Shown: positions 22,993 through 34,468, counted from the first letter of the stretch. The stretch: 64,000 nucleotides of DNA from Lepidodermella squamata (GCA_047495785.1 JBLDXI010000024.1:3100001-3164000); one strand, 5' to 3'. Translations and numbers: made by a program. Notes: generated by a model not told the origin, from the letters alone.

Positions 22993-25458
22993 TCAAATTA
23001 GCTTCAGTTGTGCTAAATTAGGCAAAGCGACTATTGTCAAGAACGCAGTTATCGATTCAACAAGCAAAGCACCTACGATGAACAAACTCTCGTAATAAGG
23101 AGGACGCGAACCCAGGATAAGGAGCACGCAAACGTAGGCGGCAAGCAGCGTTGCTGCGTTCAAACTAGCGACCCGATAGAAGGGCACGTCTTTCAATACG
23201 GCATCATGCGCATTGCTATCAACATTGCGCATTTCATAGGCGCGGAAGCAGGCGTAGAACAGCATGAGGAGGTGAATGGCAAATAACACGCCGTATCCGG
23301 TGTCAACACTGCCCGTACTACTCGTCATGCATGAGACGTATTGCAGGTCGATGTATTCATCAAGGGATGGATCGTATATCGGCTCTGGGAATGCCTTTTT
23401 CAACTGAATCGTCGGGTAACCAGCTCCAACCGGTGGCGTGAAGATGAAGAAGAGGCAAATCAAGTTACCAATCACAAAACCAACGATGAACTTCAAAATT
23501 GATCGGTAGTAGTTGAACACTGGCAGTGGTTCGTCTGTTGTCAAACTTATGGTCACTGTGGTCGGGCCTTTCGACAATCTCCACCAAGTGAATCTCTCTA
23601 AGGTCATTCTGTAACCCGGGGCGACCCTTGTCGTCCTTCTGTTATGAAATAAAACATTGCTTCCTCTCTGTGAAGGACCACATAAATCAGGCCTGCATCT
23701 ATACATGTAAATTCTCATTGCGTAAGACCTAGCCACAATCGTTGCATGGATTATAGATAGACCAGATACGAGAAGAAAAATCCTAATTGAGCAGATAAAG
23801 TTTAAACTGAGATTATTTTCAATATCCATTGCAAAAAGAACCGCCGAAATGTCGAGGAAAATCGTTCCAATCATCGCTAAAATCTTGATTGCAATCAATT
23901 CGTAAGTACCACTTATCAAATTTGAATTCCTCGATGTGATATAGAAGTACCAACTGACTGCCGAACCAACTACTTTGACGACCACCAGAATTGATGAGAT
24001 GATTACGACGGTTAAAGTCGTTCCATCAGGTGCGCTTGCAATGGTTTCTCTATATCTTGCTGAGTCAAGAGGCGGCAGTTTATTCCATGTCTTCCATGTT
24101 ATTTCGTCCGAGACTTTAATGATAGAGTACGACTCAGGGTTGTCAAAGGCGGAGTTTACCGGTCTAACAGCTTTGTAGCGGAGTTTGAACCCATCATTTT
24201 CTTGGTAAGACAAGTAGAAAACGGGCTCATCATCGATTTCCAACCTTTTCGAGTACTTTTGCTGACCAGTTCTTAACCCGACAAAGGATACCTTTGAGAC
24301 AGTGCTATTGACCACATCTAGGACGAACGAAGCGTTGCTTTGATAGTCCCTCAAAGACAAGTTGAAATCGCTATTCAAAATCTTTTCTGACCTATCTAAT
24401 ATTAAGGCAGCTTGCAAAGCCCTATCGTGACACTGATGTCGGTCCTCAACGTCGAACCCATTACTGATTTTCGAGTACGAAAGAAACTTTGCCTCGAATT
24501 CGAGTTTATCGTAACCGAGCAAGGTTACCTTCCCGTTATTTTCCAAAGCTGATCCGGTGATTCCAGCGATGATGCAGTTATTCAGCTGTTCCAAAAGCTG
24601 TGATCTCGTGCAAAAGCGGTTATCTCCGATGGATACGTTAGAAGGAAATGATTTTGGGTCTATAATCAAGCTCGTAGGTACAACAAATAAGTATCTAGGC
24701 CCAGTAAGGCCTTTGAAGAAAGTCATACAGAGGAAGGTGAGATATACCGGCACTTCTGCGATTTGAGTTACAAAAATCCTGGTTTCACTAGACACCATAG
24801 CATCGGCAACATATTCTGGGTAACCGGGGGCAATGTCGAAGTATGTAACCGTGATTGCATGCTTTTTTGCCGCGTTTAGGAAATGAAGAGCTAGATCGAC
24901 GTTGTGAGAATTTGCAGAATTAGCATAAATACCGATTTTCGACCAATTTCCGACTTTCCGGATAAAAGCTGAATGGGCATAGGTGTTCATCTCGGCTGAT
25001 TGACGGCTTCGGTAGAGGTTAGGAAAAACACGCCGGTTTTCGGTATAAATTGGCCCGACGCAAGCTGTGGTTATCAAAACGCTGTCGAAGTACTGAATAG
25101 AAGATCCAAGTGCTTTGCACCCAGGAGTGAATGTTGTGCCCATAACGATTGGAGACGGATAGATAGAGCCAGATTGATCATCGAAACGGCGGAAGTAGGT
25201 CACAGCATTTCTCAAGGTAAAATAACTAGCTGGACCTTCGTCTTGGAAATCTCCCTCGAGATGATAGTCGGGTAAAATGTAGCTCCTGTTGTTGATTTGA
25301 TCGAAAACAAACTGCTGAGCAAGTTGACAAACTCGACCGTCTCTTGGCTCGTTACCTGTTTGACCAATCAGTGATAGAATCGAAATTTGGTACTTCTTCT
25401 TAGCAGTAGAAAGTGAGAGGCACAACAGTGAAGCAAAAGTAAACTGCAGGATGATCAT
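22993..25458 (-). CDS. GPCR-1, class C (GABA-B-like) receptor
   Basis: A single intronless exon of 821 residues. The ATG at 25458 is chosen because it begins a signal peptide (MIILQFTFASLLCLSLSTA) that aligns with the start of GPCR-5; the frame runs further upstream without support. Residues from about 25 to 480 form an ANF-receptor / periplasmic-binding-type (Venus flytrap) domain beginning KYQISILSLIG. The last 320 or so residues hold seven hydrophobic segments, starting TLTVVIISSILVVVKVVGSA and ending near VESITAFLTIVALPN. The layout of TM2-TM3 (SGTYEL..., FICSIRIFLLVSG) resembles GABA-B receptors, with the expected TM3 and ECL2 cysteines. No ligand can be predicted. It is highly similar to GPCR-5 at 60.5 kb, including the 80 bases upstream of the ATG. 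Confidence 0.88.
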   Translation of the reverse strand: MIILQFTFASLLCLSLSTAKKKYQISILSLIGQTGNEPRDGRVCQLAQQFVFDQINNRSYILPDYHLEGDFQDEGPASYFTLRNAVTYFRRFDDQSGSIYPSPIVMGTTFTPGCKALGSSIQYFDSVLITTACVGPIYTENRRVFPNLYRSRQSAEMNTYAHSAFIRKVGNWSKIGIYANSANSHNVDLALHFLNAAKKHAITVTYFDIAPGYPEYVADAMVSSETRIFVTQIAEVPVYLTFLCMTFFKGLTGPRYLFVVPTSLIIDPKSFPSNVSIGDNRFCTRSQLLEQLNNCIIAGITGSALENNGKVTLLGYDKLEFEAKFLSYSKISNGFDVEDRHQCHDRALQAALILDRSEKILNSDFNLSLRDYQSNASFVLDVVNSTVSKVSFVGLRTGQQKYSKRLEIDDEPVFYLSYQENDGFKLRYKAVRPVNSAFDNPESYSIIKVSDEITWKTWNKLPPLDSARYRETIASAPDGTTLTVVIISSILVVVKVVGSAVSWYFYITSRNSNLISGTYELIAIKILAMIGTIFLDISAVLFAMDIENNLSLNFICSIRIFLLVSGLSIIHATIVARSYAMRIYMYRCRPDLCGPSQRGSNVLFHNRRTTRVAPGYRMTLERFTWWRLSKGPTTVTISLTTDEPLPVFNYYRSILKFIVGFVIGNLICLFFIFTPPVGAGYPTIQLKKAFPEPIYDPSLDEYIDLQYVSCMTSSTGSVDTGYGVLFAIHLLMLFYACFRAYEMRNVDSNAHDAVLKDVPFYRVASLNAATLLAAYVCVLLILGSRPPYYESLFIVGALLVESITAFLTIVALPNLAQLKLI

Positions 25459-26758
25459 TATAGTGCAATGGTTGAAATTTCGATATGAGTGATGAGTCGA
25501 CAGGATAATTATTTCAGGTCGGGTATTTGATATGGGCCAATTAATAATAGCACGGTAGAATTTTGAACTCAAAGAAGTCTCAGAGAGCGAATTTGATGCT
25601 CATCAATTCAATGAGTTTTATTCAAAATGCTAGAAATTCTTCAATTCCATGAAAATCATAAATTGCTGCGCATCAAATTCGCACCTGGCGGCTGTTGGGT
25701 CACGTGTAATGTTCGGAGTGGTTTTTTGCATTGTTTAGTTACTTTTCGAATGCAACCCATTGATATAGTAAAAGGTTAACCAAATATTGCAGTCTTAAAT
25801 AAGCCCTCATCCGAATTGTTCTTTGGAATCTGAAAAAATGAAAAAATTGTAAAAATTCGTAAAATCGCCAATAAGTGAAAAATGACTTATTTACAAAATA
25901 TATTTTGATTTAAAATATGGAAACTGCCAATTGAGATCATCAAACTCAAAAGCGATGGTTTCGCGATGTACGGCGAATAAATACCCATTCCCAAATCGCA
26001 AATCTAAACTAATCAAAAAGTTAACAATATTTAACAACCTTTAACGGAACAAAATTCGGAATTTGCTATGGAAGTACTGAAAAGCGGCTTCAGGCCCGAG
26101 GAATATTCTAAAATTTGGTTCAGGTCACTGTAACTGTGGTACCCGTAACCCGTAACTGGCGGATCCATCTTTAAACCCATACCTTACTTCGAAATCGGAA
26201 TTTAAAACCTTCTTACTGAACTCGCGCAATGATGCTGGGAAAAAACTTGAAATCACGCTTTTCGGATATTTATTGCAAGTCAAGATTGGCCACAATAATT
26301 CTAGAAAATTTACCAGTGAATTCAGCGCAACATTCTCTATCAGACGGAGTGGTCAAGAATTCATTCTAAGTGTAGAAATATTCAAAATTCAAAGAATGAC
26401 CCTTGGCATATTTCGACTTTGGTTCCGCAAAAAAGCAAAGTTGGTTCCGCTACAGCAAATTAGGTTCTGCACACCATAAATTTGGCTCGCTAAAATATAT
26501 TACGGATACAAAAATGCTCTGGGCATCGGCATCGGCAAACCATCTGATGTTGAGTGAAGCCCGCATACAATAAGCACATGCAGTGCACATTTTTACGTCG
26601 GTAACCCCTACGCATCGCGCCACATAGGTATCTGGCCCGCTTTCCGAGGACAAACAACGTGATTCATAAAACCACGTTTATAACATGGGTAACACGTCAT
26701 AACACCTCAACGTGGCTAATCACACTTTTCAAATCGAAAACAAATTGCTGGTAACCAT
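25459..26758. other. Intergenic; GPCR-1 promoter and duplicated upstream region
   Basis: 25459-25540 is the GPCR-1 upstream block conserved with GPCR-5. From about 26520 the sequence resembles 17440-17672. No exon is recognised between them. Confidence 0.45.
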
Positions 26759-27110
26759 ATGCCGAGCAGGCTCATTTTTCTAGCTCTATTCGGCTTAGTT
26801 CCTGTTTGCTCAGCAGCCTTGGCATTTCTGTACGATATAAATAGCGAGTTTAATCTCTCATCCGAAATGTATCACTATGCTGCAGAAGACCATAATGTTG
26901 GTTTCACTCTCGACCAGATGCGTTGCTCTGGAAAAAGCTGTTGTCGGCTGTAGTCAACAGGATGCTTCGAACAAAAGTGGCTGCCGATCTTCGGCATCTC
27001 TCGCCCCGTGTTGGCGATGAGGAAGGCAACCAGGCCGAAGAAGCGAATTGTTATATTGAACACCTCCGATGTCGACGATATTCCATCTTGAGCAAATTAT
27101 CATGCATGGT
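26759..27110 (+). pseudogene. Broken duplicate of the small secreted gene
   Basis: It starts MPSRLIFLALFGLVPVCSAA and matches the 17.7-kb gene through FLYDINSEFNLSSEMY. A net 5-base length difference after the EDH... region then shifts the frame, so the original frame stops soon after (…CSGKSCCRL). The downstream homology (NRMLRTKVAADLRHLSP) continues in another frame, and the C-terminal part no longer aligns cleanly. The signal peptide and upstream region are conserved, so a truncated secreted peptide of about 63 residues could still be made. Confidence 0.75.
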
Positions 27111-27758
27111 CAACAATTTTTTAATATAATAATTTATTAGAAATAAAGTAAACAATACTTTTCAGCTATGACAAATGGCGGTTTCAGTAATAAACATAGG
27201 ATTGGAGTGCGGTGAATTTGAAGAGTGAAAATGATGGCAAAAATGCTTTGAGCGGTTTTTCCGGTAATTTTCATTTTTCGAAAATGAAATATTCCGGTGA
27301 TAATAATTGTAGTTGAAATAAGCAAATAATTCTGCGGGAATTTGCGAAATAAACAAAATGGCTACAATATTTATTCGATTGAGAATTTTCTAAATTCCAA
27401 TTCAGTGTTATATATTTCAAAATTTTCTCCGAATTTTTTCCAATCTAACAAATTTATGCGCAATAAATTGTGTGAGCTATAATTTTTTCTTTTATTGCGC
27501 TAGCGATCTCTGCTAATTGAGATTAATAACTGGCCTATTTACGAAATCTAAGTAAAATTCAAAACTCAAAAGGGCTCTTCAAAAGCAACGAAGCGGAAAG
27601 AGTTTCGGCTTTTTCAATTCAAAGCAAGGAGCGTAAATATGTGAACATGAATAGGTATAATATCGGCCGAAATTAGCAAACATATTATTGTTGTTATCAA
27701 TTAGTGCTAGCACTGGAAACCTTCCTTAATTAGTTGAGATCGTAAAACAATTTCAGTA
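27111..27758. other. Intergenic, upstream of nAChR-4
   Basis: It contains GCGCAATAA at 27458-27466 and its reverse complement at 27492-27500, plus GAGCGTAAATAT and AATAGGTATAATATCGGCC blocks (27629-27670) shared with the nAChR-5 upstream region. Confidence 0.5.
27629..27670 (+). promoter_or_regulatory. Conserved upstream block, nAChR-4
   Basis: GAGCGTAAATAT (27629-27640) and AATAGGTATAATATCGGCC (from 27650) recur upstream of nAChR-5 (34026-34037 and 34109-34130) while the surrounding sequence is diverged. This suggests a retained control element. The site lies about 90 bases before the start codon here and 340 before it in nAChR-5. Confidence 0.5.
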
Positions 27759-29804
27759 ATGAAGCTTAAGATATTAGTAACGGCCCTATTGGCTTTCTTC
27801 CCGATCTCCGAGGCGGGCAATGGGACTCAATTGCTGAAGAAACTCATGAAGGGTTACAGTAAATTTGCCCTCCCCGTGGCGAAAACCGAGCAAAATGTCG
27901 ATATTCGGCTGCTTTTGAAACTCGTCCAGCTAACCGATATCGTAAACTACCTATTCTTTCTAGTCCCCTAAGAGAAATTTCGCATAATTTTAATTCAGGA
28001 TGAGAAAAATCAAATTATGACAACGATTTGTTGGATCCGCCACGAATGGACCGATGAAAATTTGACATGGAACCCTAGCGAATATTCCAACATCACAGAG
28101 CTACAATTGGTATGAAATCACATAGATTTCTCGGCCTAATTCGGATTGTTTTCATTCCTTTTAAAGCCTGCCGATGACGTTTGGTTGCCAGACACTGTTT
28201 TGTACAACAACGCTGATGGCGATTATCAAATTATGATCCGAACCAAAATCACGGTTCGCTACGATGGCAATGTAGTCTGGAATCCGCCTGCCATCTACAA
28301 ATCTTTCTGTGAAGTCGACGTCACTTATTTTCGTAATTCCTCAAAATTAATTATTTTTAAATACCAATTTTTTGTCATTTTTTTAGCTTTCGATGCGGTG
28401 AGTTATTTCGGGGTTTTCTAATTTATAATGGCATTTTTAAATTTTTCCAGCAAATTTGTGAACTAAAATTTGGACCGTGGAGTAAGTTTAATCCCAGCCA
28501 GTTAAATTTCGATTTTTTTTAAATATTTTTCTCTAAAGCGTATGACATTTCAAAAGTTGATTATTGGCTGTATGATCTAAGCGACGATGATCGAAATATG
28601 ACTAATTATCTGCACCAAGCTGCGGATATGTGCGAATACTCCGAATCTGTGGAATGGGACATTTTACGGGTCACGGGGAAACGCACGGTTTGGCGGTATA
28701 TGTGCTGCCCTGAGGAATATGTAATACCGAAAATTTCATTTTTTTAATCAACATTTTTACGCAAATTTTTAGGTGGATATCACTTATAGGATCAAAATTA
28801 GGAGAAAAACGTTGTTTTACACCATTAATTTGATAGTCCCGTAATTTTTTTAAATTTAGAGCAAGTTTCAATATTAAATATTCGATTTTTTGCAGGTGCG
28901 TAGCAATTTCTTTTCTCACCGTTTTCGTTTTTTATTTGCCGTCCGAGAGTGGGGAAAAAATTACGCTCGCCATCAGCATTCTCGTCTCGCTCACTGTCTT
29001 CATTTTGCTGCTATTTGACCTCATTCCGCCGACCTCAAATCACTTACCCCTGATGAGCAAGTGAGTGCAGTCATTTTATTCCAATTTTTAATAATTTCAG
29101 TTTGTTTATCAACATTTCAATTTCATGAAATATTTTCAAAATTTGTGTAATCCGTTTTAGTAATTAATTTTCAACTTGTTCAAAGAATTTTTAATTTTTT
29201 TCATGTATTTAGATATCTTCTGTTCACAATGATGATGGTCGCCTTATCAATTGTTGTCACCATTACGATCCTGAATTTTCATTTCCGCCACGCCGGATCC
29301 GCCCCGGTACCAACCTGGGTCCGGCGGATTTTCCTCCAACTGCTCCCTCGAATGTTGTACTACGAAAGCCCACTAGATCAGTGGTACAAAGAGGAACTTC
29401 AGTTGATGGAAGAAACCATTGGCTCCATAGACGGCCCTTCAAAGAAAAAAGAGCCTGAGAATGAATCGCTTAAACAAAAGTTACTACCAGAAAACCTGCC
29501 TTTCGTCATCACCCCAGACGAGTTTAGAGACGTTTGGATGGCTGCCAAGTCGCTGTCACTCTGCGATGTGACGAACACGAAAGAACTTGCAATTATACGC
29601 AAGGCCATGGAAGATGTTCAATTCATAGCTGACAAGTATCGGGGCAATGTCGAGGCCATCAGGGCGAAGGCCGAGTGGGAAGCTGTCAGTCGTGTGATGG
29701 GTCGCTTCTTCCTATACCTGTTCGGCACGGCTGTGTTGATAGGAACTATCGCTATTCTGGGAGACGCTCCGGCTTTGTACGATAAAACAGAGCCGATTGG
29801 ATAA
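27759..29804 (+). CDS. nAChR-4, nicotinic receptor alpha-type subunit
   Basis: Nine exons: 27759..27941, 27999..28109, 28167..28332, 28387..28397 (11 bases), 28451..28481, 28539..28720, 28773..28840, 28896..29060, 29213..29804; 502 residues. Exons 3 and 4 of the family plan are fused, as in nAChR-2. The microexon encodes PFDA instead of PFDE. The Cys-loop is C146/C160, loop B reads GPWTYD and loop C reads YMCC (C223-C224) instead of YPCC. M2 has Val at 9' (V281) and Asp rather than Glu at 20'. The M3-M4 loop is short, without the YENV motif. The end of the gene ([15 protein letters not shown]) is also found as a separate decayed fragment at 33.3 kb. The product is a plasma-membrane cation-channel subunit. 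Confidence 0.93.
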
Positions 29805-30117
29805 TTTTCGCGCCAGGATTCGATAAATGACGGAGGTAAACTTCGTTGTTTACAGGCGTCCGTCTGTCCTTTACTTCATAGATATGGAAAACGGCCAAGC
29901 TTGCTTGAGAATATATTTTTATCAAAATAAAATTGTACACTATGACTATGGTATAAGTATGGTATAAGTCATGTTTCATTGGTTTAGTTTTTTAGTTTAT
30001 TTGGACGAAAATGGCACTAGGATTCCCTAGATAGCCCAGGCGACTTTATTAGATTCTAAAATAAAGCTTTGGAATAGTTATCCCTTTAGCTATGAACCCT
30101 CTTTGGGGCATCTCACT
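29805..30117. other. Intergenic between convergent genes
   Basis: About 310 bases between the nAChR-4 stop and the GPCR-2 stop. An AATAAA lies near 29927. Nothing else seen. Confidence 0.4.
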
Positions 30118-32547
30118 TCAACCAGTTTTCAATTTATGCTGCGGAAAAATCATGATTGCACCAGTGGACGCAGAATAAACGAGTTCGGTAACAGCGAGAG
30201 CGATCATCATTGCGCAAGAACTTCTCGTAGCTTGAATAACCACAATAATCAATGCAGCAGCCCCCATCATCACCAAAGCGTTCACTGCTGATAGCCTCGC
30301 CAAAGCAATTCTAGGTTTGATCACTTCAGGGAAAAAGCGTTTTCGCATGGATAGCGATAAAAAGTTGGCAAGAAGCAGAAGCAGAAAGTTGTAGCCCAAA
30401 ATCGGCCCGATCGAATACAGGTGTTTCGAGACGCAAAGCTTTGAAGTTACGCTGAAATAAGAATCGGACGCCTCTTCGAACTGAACGAGCGATGTAACAT
30501 TGGCAACTTCGAGGTCGTCGAAAATCATTCCTAGGCATATTATCAAACCCCCAGCTAGGGTAAATATTGATGAGAAGATAAAGATAAATTTCCCTTGCCC
30601 ATCGGTGCTGGTATAATCTGCGATAGACGGATGACGGATGATGGGGTTGATTTCATTCATCGGATAACTACTTTTCCGCGAAGACGCAAGTGTAGTCAGC
30701 GTACTCCTGCGAAATGAGGACCCTCTCCTCCAATCATTCATTTGATTCGCCGGATAACTACTTTTTCGCGAAGTTTCCATTGTATCCAGTGTACTTCTGC
30801 GAATTGAAGACCCTCTCCTTGATTCATATTTAGTAAATTTGGCGTAGCAAAGGAGATAGACAAACAGAAAGCTATGAATGATAGTCAATGGTGCAGCTAA
30901 TAAAGCTGGTCTAATACCACATTCGATTTCGGGAAGATATTTCCCAGCCAGCATCGTGAATGGAGCAGCCAAGTTCACTATCAAAAGGCTGATGAATACG
31001 ACCGCATGACCTGCAACTTGATCTCTTTGCGAGGAAATGCGGAGCAAGCTGAGGATGAACAATGCTATTTGAGAGATTTCCACAAGTACGCTTAAAGATA
31101 TGATGGCATTTGAAATCCCGGCATCGCATGTCTCCAGGCGAATATCGATCACTGACAAGTCTTTTGGCGGGTCGCCAGATTTAGTCGGCCATCGAAAAGT
31201 CCGATCAATAACAGATGTGTGGTACTTGGCGACTTGATTAGCGCCCATGGTGTAAGACACTCTCGCGATATTTTTGCGATCAACATAGTTGCTGGGCGAG
31301 ATGATAATGTAGTCTTCAACAAATTCGCGCAGTTCATTCATGCCTAGGTATCCGATTCGAAGCCCCGTGAAGTTGATTTTTCGAGTCGTATCGTTCATAA
31401 TGCTCATAATTATCTGAGGTTTGTCGCGGAAATCTTTCAACGTCATGTTTCGTTGCTGCCGAAGTGCTAATTCTGTCTCATGGAGGGACAGCATTGTGAA
31501 CATGATTGAATCATGGCACAGGAACCTCATCCAATTGTCAACGAGTGAGACATATTGGGCCTTTGAGGATGCGATTTCTGAACGAAGTCTAGACTCAAAC
31601 TCATCCATGCTATATCCAAAAGATGTGAGTGGGTAAGGACTTGAAGGGCCAGCGTCCCAATTGACATACACCGTTGTCTGAAGTTGATAGAACAATATTT
31701 CTTCGGTGCAAATTGATGTAGGTATTCCAGTGGACGCACAGTTAACAGCGGCAACGAATACATACATGGGTGCTCGTAAGCCCCATAGGTACATCTGGCA
31801 GAGGATGTACTGGCAGTCGTAGCTGGCTAGTACTCCAACTACTATAATCCTTACATTTGCGAAATCTTGGCCAGATGTAGACCTCGAGAAATCAGGACCA
31901 TCGAGTACGAAAATGTATTGCGCAACGTCGATCCCGTCGCTAGTTAGCAGCTGTTGAATTTTCTCCGTCATCATCACGTTATTTGTGTTGTAGCGGAACG
32001 TGACCATACCTACGCGTTTCCAATTTCCGAACGTCTCCACAACTTCACGAATGACATCGGCATAACGATACCTTGCAGCTTTTGGGGCATATACGTTGGT
32101 GTACAGATTCCGACGCAGCCACATGATGTCCTCGGAGCAACCGTGAGCTATCTGAAGGTAACCCTGTGTTTTTAGAGCTAAGGCTATGTTGTTGCAATCG
32201 CCAGTAGGTCCGAAAATAACGGGCGCAGGGTAAGTGTCACGAGGAAACTCCTGCCTTAAGAATCTGATGACATTACCCATCATTGCACCCTGTTCTTGCT
32301 CGCGAACGTCCTGGACAAGTTTGTAGCCTGGCAGTAGATCCGGGCGAGAATTGACGTAGTCTAGCATTATTTGGACAGTGGCATTGCAGACTGGATATCT
32401 TACGATTGGCCAAATAGCAAGTAGAACGAGCGTATCAGTCTTTCCTGGGGCCGCGTAGCTACTATTGCCCGACATCTGCATCGCCCCATAAGTTGAAGTG
32501 ACACTCAGCAATGCGAGGACAACATTTGTTTGAAATAATCGAAGCAT
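30118..32547 (-). CDS. GPCR-2, class C (GABA-B-like) receptor
   Basis: An intronless frame of 809 residues beginning MLRLFQTNVVLALLSVTSTYGA, a signal peptide. It has an N-terminal Venus-flytrap ligand-binding domain (DTLVLLAIWPIVRYPVCNAT onward) and a C-terminal seven-helix domain beginning near AIISLSVLVEISQIALFILS. The cytoplasmic stretch between the third and fourth helices contains a tandem repeat of 30 codons (RRGSSIRRSTLDT... then RRGSSFRRSTLTT..., each followed by SRKSSYP). These basic-Ser/Thr motifs look like kinase substrate sites. It is the most divergent of the five receptors. It lies inside the nAChR array, convergent with nAChR-4. No ligand can be assigned. Confidence 0.85.
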   Translation of the reverse strand: MLRLFQTNVVLALLSVTSTYGAMQMSGNSSYAAPGKTDTLVLLAIWPIVRYPVCNATVQIMLDYVNSRPDLLPGYKLVQDVREQEQGAMMGNVIRFLRQEFPRDTYPAPVIFGPTGDCNNIALALKTQGYLQIAHGCSEDIMWLRRNLYTNVYAPKAARYRYADVIREVVETFGNWKRVGMVTFRYNTNNVMMTEKIQQLLTSDGIDVAQYIFVLDGPDFSRSTSGQDFANVRIIVVGVLASYDCQYILCQMYLWGLRAPMYVFVAAVNCASTGIPTSICTEEILFYQLQTTVYVNWDAGPSSPYPLTSFGYSMDEFESRLRSEIASSKAQYVSLVDNWMRFLCHDSIMFTMLSLHETELALRQQRNMTLKDFRDKPQIIMSIMNDTTRKINFTGLRIGYLGMNELREFVEDYIIISPSNYVDRKNIARVSYTMGANQVAKYHTSVIDRTFRWPTKSGDPPKDLSVIDIRLETCDAGISNAIISLSVLVEISQIALFILSLLRISSQRDQVAGHAVVFISLLIVNLAAPFTMLAGKYLPEIECGIRPALLAAPLTIIHSFLFVYLLCYAKFTKYESRRGSSIRRSTLDTMETSRKSSYPANQMNDWRRGSSFRRSTLTTLASSRKSSYPMNEINPIIRHPSIADYTSTDGQGKFIFIFSSIFTLAGGLIICLGMIFDDLEVANVTSLVQFEEASDSYFSVTSKLCVSKHLYSIGPILGYNFLLLLLANFLSLSMRKRFFPEVIKPRIALARLSAVNALVMMGAAALIIVVIQATRSSCAMMIALAVTELVYSASTGAIMIFPQHKLKTG

Positions 32548-33330
32548 TTTTTTTTATCAGGAATGGCGAAATGACGGCGCGCTGTCGGGGAGGGTTGCGT
32601 TGCGGAGTAATTTAATATGCGCTAAAAGCCTCCAACCCTAGCTCCTTCCTCGATGTGAACTCAAAAACTGCTTTTCAATTTGAAATTAATCAGGTTAATG
32701 CAAATTAATGACCTATATACAGTTTTAATCAGGATAATGAGCGGACTAAAATATCTCATCTGTGGGATATAAATGACATCATAAAACATGCTGTACATAC
32801 CAAAAATAGTACCAACCCCTAGTTTGGAGGCCTGGCTTATAGGGTCAAGGTCAAGATATAGTCCTTAGTCCTATATACTTACCTATCAATAAAATGACCT
32901 CATTGCGCCTCCATGAAGCAGAAATTGACAAAACTCCTGTGGAATTTTGAAAAAACACATTAGACATTCTTAATCAGCGCGAACAGTTATTCAGAGGTTC
33001 AAATTTGCGCAGAGAGGACAAAAAAATCACACTTCGTCTGAATGGGTGCGTGCGCACTAAGTAAATAAGAGGCTGCTCGCTGTGATTGGCTAGTGAACTC
33101 ATAGATAATAATTACTGCTGTACGTTCCTTGGATCTTTGAGTAATGATTGGTAAGCTGATCGTGTCAGGGCGCGATGTCAGAGCACCCTTCAGCCGCGGC
33201 GAACACCTTGTAAACATGCACACACAAACACGTGCTCGATTTGCCCTATTTCTTCCTTATAATTTGAAAGGTAATCGCGCACAAATATGAACTCTCCACG
33301 CTGATTAGGAATATTAATTTTGTTTTTCAA
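32548..33330. other. Intergenic, GPCR-2 upstream
   Basis: No exon recognised. It should hold the GPCR-2 promoter. Confidence 0.4.
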
Positions 33331-33440
33331 GCTTGTCAGCCGGGTGATGGGTCGCTTTTTTCTGTACCTTTTTGGAACGGCTGCGTTGATTGGATCTATT
33401 AAGCGACGTTCCGACTTCGAACGATGAAGCTGGATAATTC
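33331..33440 (+). pseudogene. Decayed nAChR M4 fragment
   Basis: The sequence encodes [20 protein letters not shown], nearly identical to the last membrane segment of nAChR-4. It then departs and stops; GGATAATTC at the end matches the bases around the nAChR-4 stop codon. No other receptor exon is nearby. It is the remnant of another array member or of a partial duplication. Confidence 0.8.
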
Positions 33441-34468
33441 GTTTACCGGAATTATGAGAAATCTTTTAAAACTCAACAACCTGATGCATCTGAACTGTGA
33501 TTTATTCCATCATGATCTGTGACAATAATTACTCAATAAAAACCGAAAATATTTCTAGCTTTCGTCAGATCTCTTGTTGCCAGTGTAAAAACAAATTAAA
33601 AAGGAGACGCAATTACTTAGAAATTAATACTGTAATATGCTGCTCTCGTTTAGGACATGCTTTTCGGGTCTAGAAAATCAGGAACAAATTATAAAAATTC
33701 GAATTCTTTAGAACATAAAGAAAGAGCTGAATTCTAATGGCGGTGATAATTATAAGAAATTTTTACATTTCTCCATGACCTTGTAAAATAAACTGGAAAC
33801 TATTGGTGAATGAGGTCACCGAAGCATTACAAACCTCATTAGCATATGCACAGTTTTATTGAAAGACTCGAAACTGCATTTTCCCCAAAAAATTATTTAG
33901 CCGAGGGTACAATGATAAAATTGCCTTCTTTGGCAAAAGTATGGCTCACAATTATTTTGCGTAATTAACGTTCCTTTCCATTAGGTAGTTTAAATTATGA
34001 TTTTCGCATATTCAACGACGAACAAGAGCGTAAATATTGGCACATTGTTTTGCGAGCTGCGAGCGGGAATAAATATGAATGCGTGAAAAATATTTAGAAT
34101 CCGAAAATAATAGGCTATAATATCGGCTGATACTAAAATTCGTTGTATACTATTATTTTTGCTTATACCCAGATCTGATTAACCTGATAGCGGCCATGTT
34201 ACGCCGCCAGAATGCCTACGCGATTCACTCAACGACTTTTCGAGAGCGAATATAAACACAAGTGATGGTAGCAAGCGATGAATACACAAAATCTGATACA
34301 CTCTGCTCTTCGGCGCATGTTTTTTTCACCCTATGAAGTTGCGGCTTTGTTGATACATCTCTGGTATAAGCATGAGAGCCACTCATTCGCACCCGCTCTG
34401 CGTGAAGATAAGCATCAACAAGTTGAGCCCCTGGCTTTACGCGTTTTCTTCATTTTTCGCCGAGAAAT
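33441..34468. other. Intergenic, upstream of nAChR-5
   Basis: It contains blocks shared with the nAChR-4 upstream region at 34026-34037 and 34109-34130. A 64-codon open frame at 34278-34472 overlaps the nAChR-5 start and is probably not coding. Confidence 0.45.
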
